This document shows positions 62,393 through 64,000 of a stretch of 64,000 nt of DNA, one piece after another. The position numbers and the translations under genes are program-made. The notes beneath the pieces were generated by a model. The model had not been told where the DNA came from. It worked only from the letters and a program-made list of their open reading frames with translations, and did not search any database. Source of the DNA: Desulfovibrio sp. Its GTDB lineage: Bacteria > Desulfobacterota > Desulfovibrionia > Desulfovibrionales > Desulfovibrionaceae. The DNA is taken from the NCBI GenBank assembly GCA_022839785.1, contig JALHJW010000008.1, positions 124,001 through 188,000 on the forward strand. Reading direction: 5' to 3'. Within the stretch, counting starts at the first letter, position 1. Every line of letters begins with the position of its first letter.

Positions 62393-64000
62393 TCAGGGAT
62401 CGGACTTCTCGGCCTGCCGCAGGTCCTCGGCAAAGGAGAGCAGCGCGCCCAGGCGTCTGGTCTCCACGAGGCGTCGGCTGCCCGGGGGCGAGGGACAGTA
62501 GAACTGGTTCACGGCGATCTGGAAATCGGCCTCGGAACGTCGCTTCACGGCGACCATCCAGGCCGGGAAATAGGTCGCGGCCGTGGCCTGGTCCGCGCAG
62601 ACCCAGACCTTGTGGGGCTGCTCCGGCACGCCCTCGGCGCGTTCGAGGATGTCCGCGAGCCGTAGCGTGGTTTCGCGCAGGGACGTGCCCCAGTACTCCA
62701 CCTCGTAGCGCCCCTCGGCCCCTGCCGGGCCGCCGGTCAGCGAGTTGAAGTAGACGTACTGGTGGGGGTGCAGCTGGACCATGGTCCAGGCCTGCCAGAA
62801 GATGCCCAGGGCCGTGAGGCCCCAGACCAGGCCGGAGAGGGGCGCGGGCAGTTCGAGGAGCAGGTTGATGCCCAGCGCCGCGAGCACGGCCAGGGGCGGC
62901 AGGACGAAGAGGAAGTGGCGGATGCCGTTGTAGGCCGGGGGGCTGACGGCGATGAAGTAGGCGATGGGCACGGCGGCCGTCAGGAGAACCGCCAGCACGC
63001 CGAGGCTTTTGGCCTCCAGCAGGCTGCCCGGCCTGAGCAGGATCGTGCCCGTCCCGGTCAGCAGGGCCAGGGCCAGACCGACGAGCAGCGTGGGCGGCAG
63101 GCAGAAGAGGAGGAGCTTGGGCAGATAGGTCCAGGGCAGCTCCATGGCCGGGACGAGCTGGCCGTCGAAGGGCAGCACGCCCTTGAAGGGAAAGCTCTTG
63201 AACATGGAGAGGGCGAGGAGCGGGTTGAGCAGGTCCTGCGCGGCCCAGGGCCAGCACAGCAGCATCACCCCGTAGGCCGTGAGCCCCGCGGGGACGAGGC
63301 GCACCAGGGTGACGACCCCCTCCCAGAGAGCCTCGGCGGGCCACACCCCCTGGCGCAAACGTCCGAGCAGCCGCAGCAGGAAGGGCAGCAGGAAGCTGGG
63401 GGCGATGATCACCGCACCCACGCGCGTGCCCAGGGCCAGGCCGAAGGCCAGGCCGAGCCAGAGGCCGGTGGAGAGGCGCACCCGGGGCAGCTCGGCGAAG
63501 ACGCGGCAGAAGAAAACCAGACTCCAGGTCATGGCCGCGGCAAAGGGAATGTCCTTGGGGTTGCTGAAGAAATGGCCGTAGTAGCGGGCCGTGGCGGCAA
63601 GCAGGAGGAGGCTCAGGAAACCCGCGCGCGGCCCGCCCAGATCGCGCCCCAGACGCCAGACGCCGGCCAGCCCGAGCAGGCCCGTGAGGCCGCCCAGGAG
63701 GTGGCGCGTCTCGTATTCGGGGAAGGGGGAGATCTTCTGCAGGAGCGTGGCCAGGAGGTCGAAGGCCCCGCCGTAGTAGAAGAGGTTGGAGAAGGAGAAG
63801 GCCGAGGTGTCGGAAAGGCCGGAGGCGTAGTAGTCCAGCAGGAGCCTGCCGTAGACGCCCTGGCCCTGCTCGTCCCAGGAGACGCCGTAGTCGCGGAAGG
63901 TGAGCAGGACCACGGCCAGGAGCAGGCCGAGCGTGGCCCAGGCCGCCGCGTCCCATCCCCGGCCGCGCTTCTCTTCCGAATGTTTCTGCAGCCGGATGCC
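62393..64000 (-). CDS. membrane glycosyltransferase (GT39/ArnT-like), 5' end cut by window edge
   Basis: 536 codons visible, open to the window edge. About 11-12 helices; the first periplasmic loop has TFRDYGVSWDEQG, the Asp/Glu site of dolichyl/undecaprenyl-phosphate-dependent transferases. The C-terminal soluble part (FPAWMVAVKRRSEADFQIAVNQFY) is short. Sugar donor unknown; may decorate envelope polymer or protein. The true N-terminus may lie beyond the edge or inside (HSEEKRGRG segment). Confidence 0.8.
   Translation of the reverse strand, partial: GIRLQKHSEEKRGRGWDAAAWATLGLLLAVVLLTFRDYGVSWDEQGQGVYGRLLLDYYASGLSDTSAFSFSNLFYYGGAFDLLATLLQKISPFPEYETRHLLGGLTGLLGLAGVWRLGRDLGGPRAGFLSLLLLAATARYYGHFFSNPKDIPFAAAMTWSLVFFCRVFAELPRVRLSTGLWLGLAFGLALGTRVGAVIIAPSFLLPFLLRLLGRLRQGVWPAEALWEGVVTLVRLVPAGLTAYGVMLLCWPWAAQDLLNPLLALSMFKSFPFKGVLPFDGQLVPAMELPWTYLPKLLLFCLPPTLLVGLALALLTGTGTILLRPGSLLEAKSLGVLAVLLTAAVPIAYFIAVSPPAYNGIRHFLFVLPPLAVLAALGINLLLELPAPLSGLVWGLTALGIFWQAWTMVQLHPHQYVYFNSLTGGPAGAEGRYEVEYWGTSLRETTLRLADILERAEGVPEQPHKVWVCADQATAATYFPAWMVAVKRRSEADFQIAVNQFYCPSPPGSRRLVETRRLGALLSFAEDLRQAEKSDP

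Overview
The window (about 68-70 % G+C, tightly packed genes, many ATGA/GTGA overlaps) looks like a chromosomal segment of a Desulfovibrio-like sulfate reducer (Desulfobacterota, Desulfovibrionaceae). This is inferred from the gene repertoire and protein style: a nifH-nifI1-nifI2-nifD-nifK cluster of the anaerobe type, M99 and YkuD cell-shape hydrolases, an LpxR-type deacylase, a symporter with its small accessory protein, liv transporters with a PaaK ligase, and RpoN-driven flagellar genes. No rRNA, tRNA, CRISPR array or transposase gene was recognised.

Left part (1-9.4 kb). A minus-strand run purB-pyrE-(YkuD/NTF2 protein)-(membrane coiled-coil protein)-(M99 carboxypeptidase) couples nucleotide synthesis to a pair resembling the Helicobacter/Campylobacter helical-shape enzymes Csd6/Pgp2 and Csd4/Pgp1. 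Then follow an FmdB-type zinc ribbon protein, two small unknowns, an HD-domain protein, an LpxR-like outer-membrane protein and nifV.

Nitrogen-fixation block (9.4-21 kb). nifV and nifH diverge from a shared region with two RpoN-type promoters and several palindromes. nifH, the PII-like regulators nifI1 and nifI2, nifD and nifK are followed by a NifB-like/NifX-like protein with a broken radical-SAM motif, a [2Fe-2S] ferredoxin and a terminator. A second unit with its own weaker RpoN-like promoter holds nifE and nifN. After a repeat-rich spacer comes nifB (radical SAM-NifX fusion) and a strong terminator. Together these cover electron transfer, the catalytic component, homocitrate and FeMo-cofactor assembly; no nifA gene is in the window.

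Middle (21-46 kb). An EF-hand protein, an ECF sigma factor with a small membrane partner and a Spy/CpxP-like periplasmic protein; a TauE transporter, an AhpD-like protein and a LysR regulator; a HicAB-like toxin-antitoxin pair; a substrate-binding protein overlapping a hybrid sensor kinase; a sodium:solute symporter; a DDAH-like hydrolase; a molbindin; a liv operon with two tandem binding proteins ending in a PaaK-like CoA ligase; an MFS transporter; a YgjP-type metallopeptidase; a lipoprotein; a flavin reductase; a CRP-type regulator; and a stand-alone YcaO protein.

Right part (46-64 kb). A YitT protein, a SAM hydrolase-type protein and cobS; a large soluble hybrid kinase; an RpoN-promoted fliJ-motE pair; truA overlapping a FliD-like gene; panC-panD-metK; a second TauE transporter; a DUF2318-FtsX-LolD cassette resembling the Campylobacter p19-linked iron locus; a 48-bp perfect palindrome acting as a bidirectional terminator; and a membrane glycosyltransferase running off the right edge.
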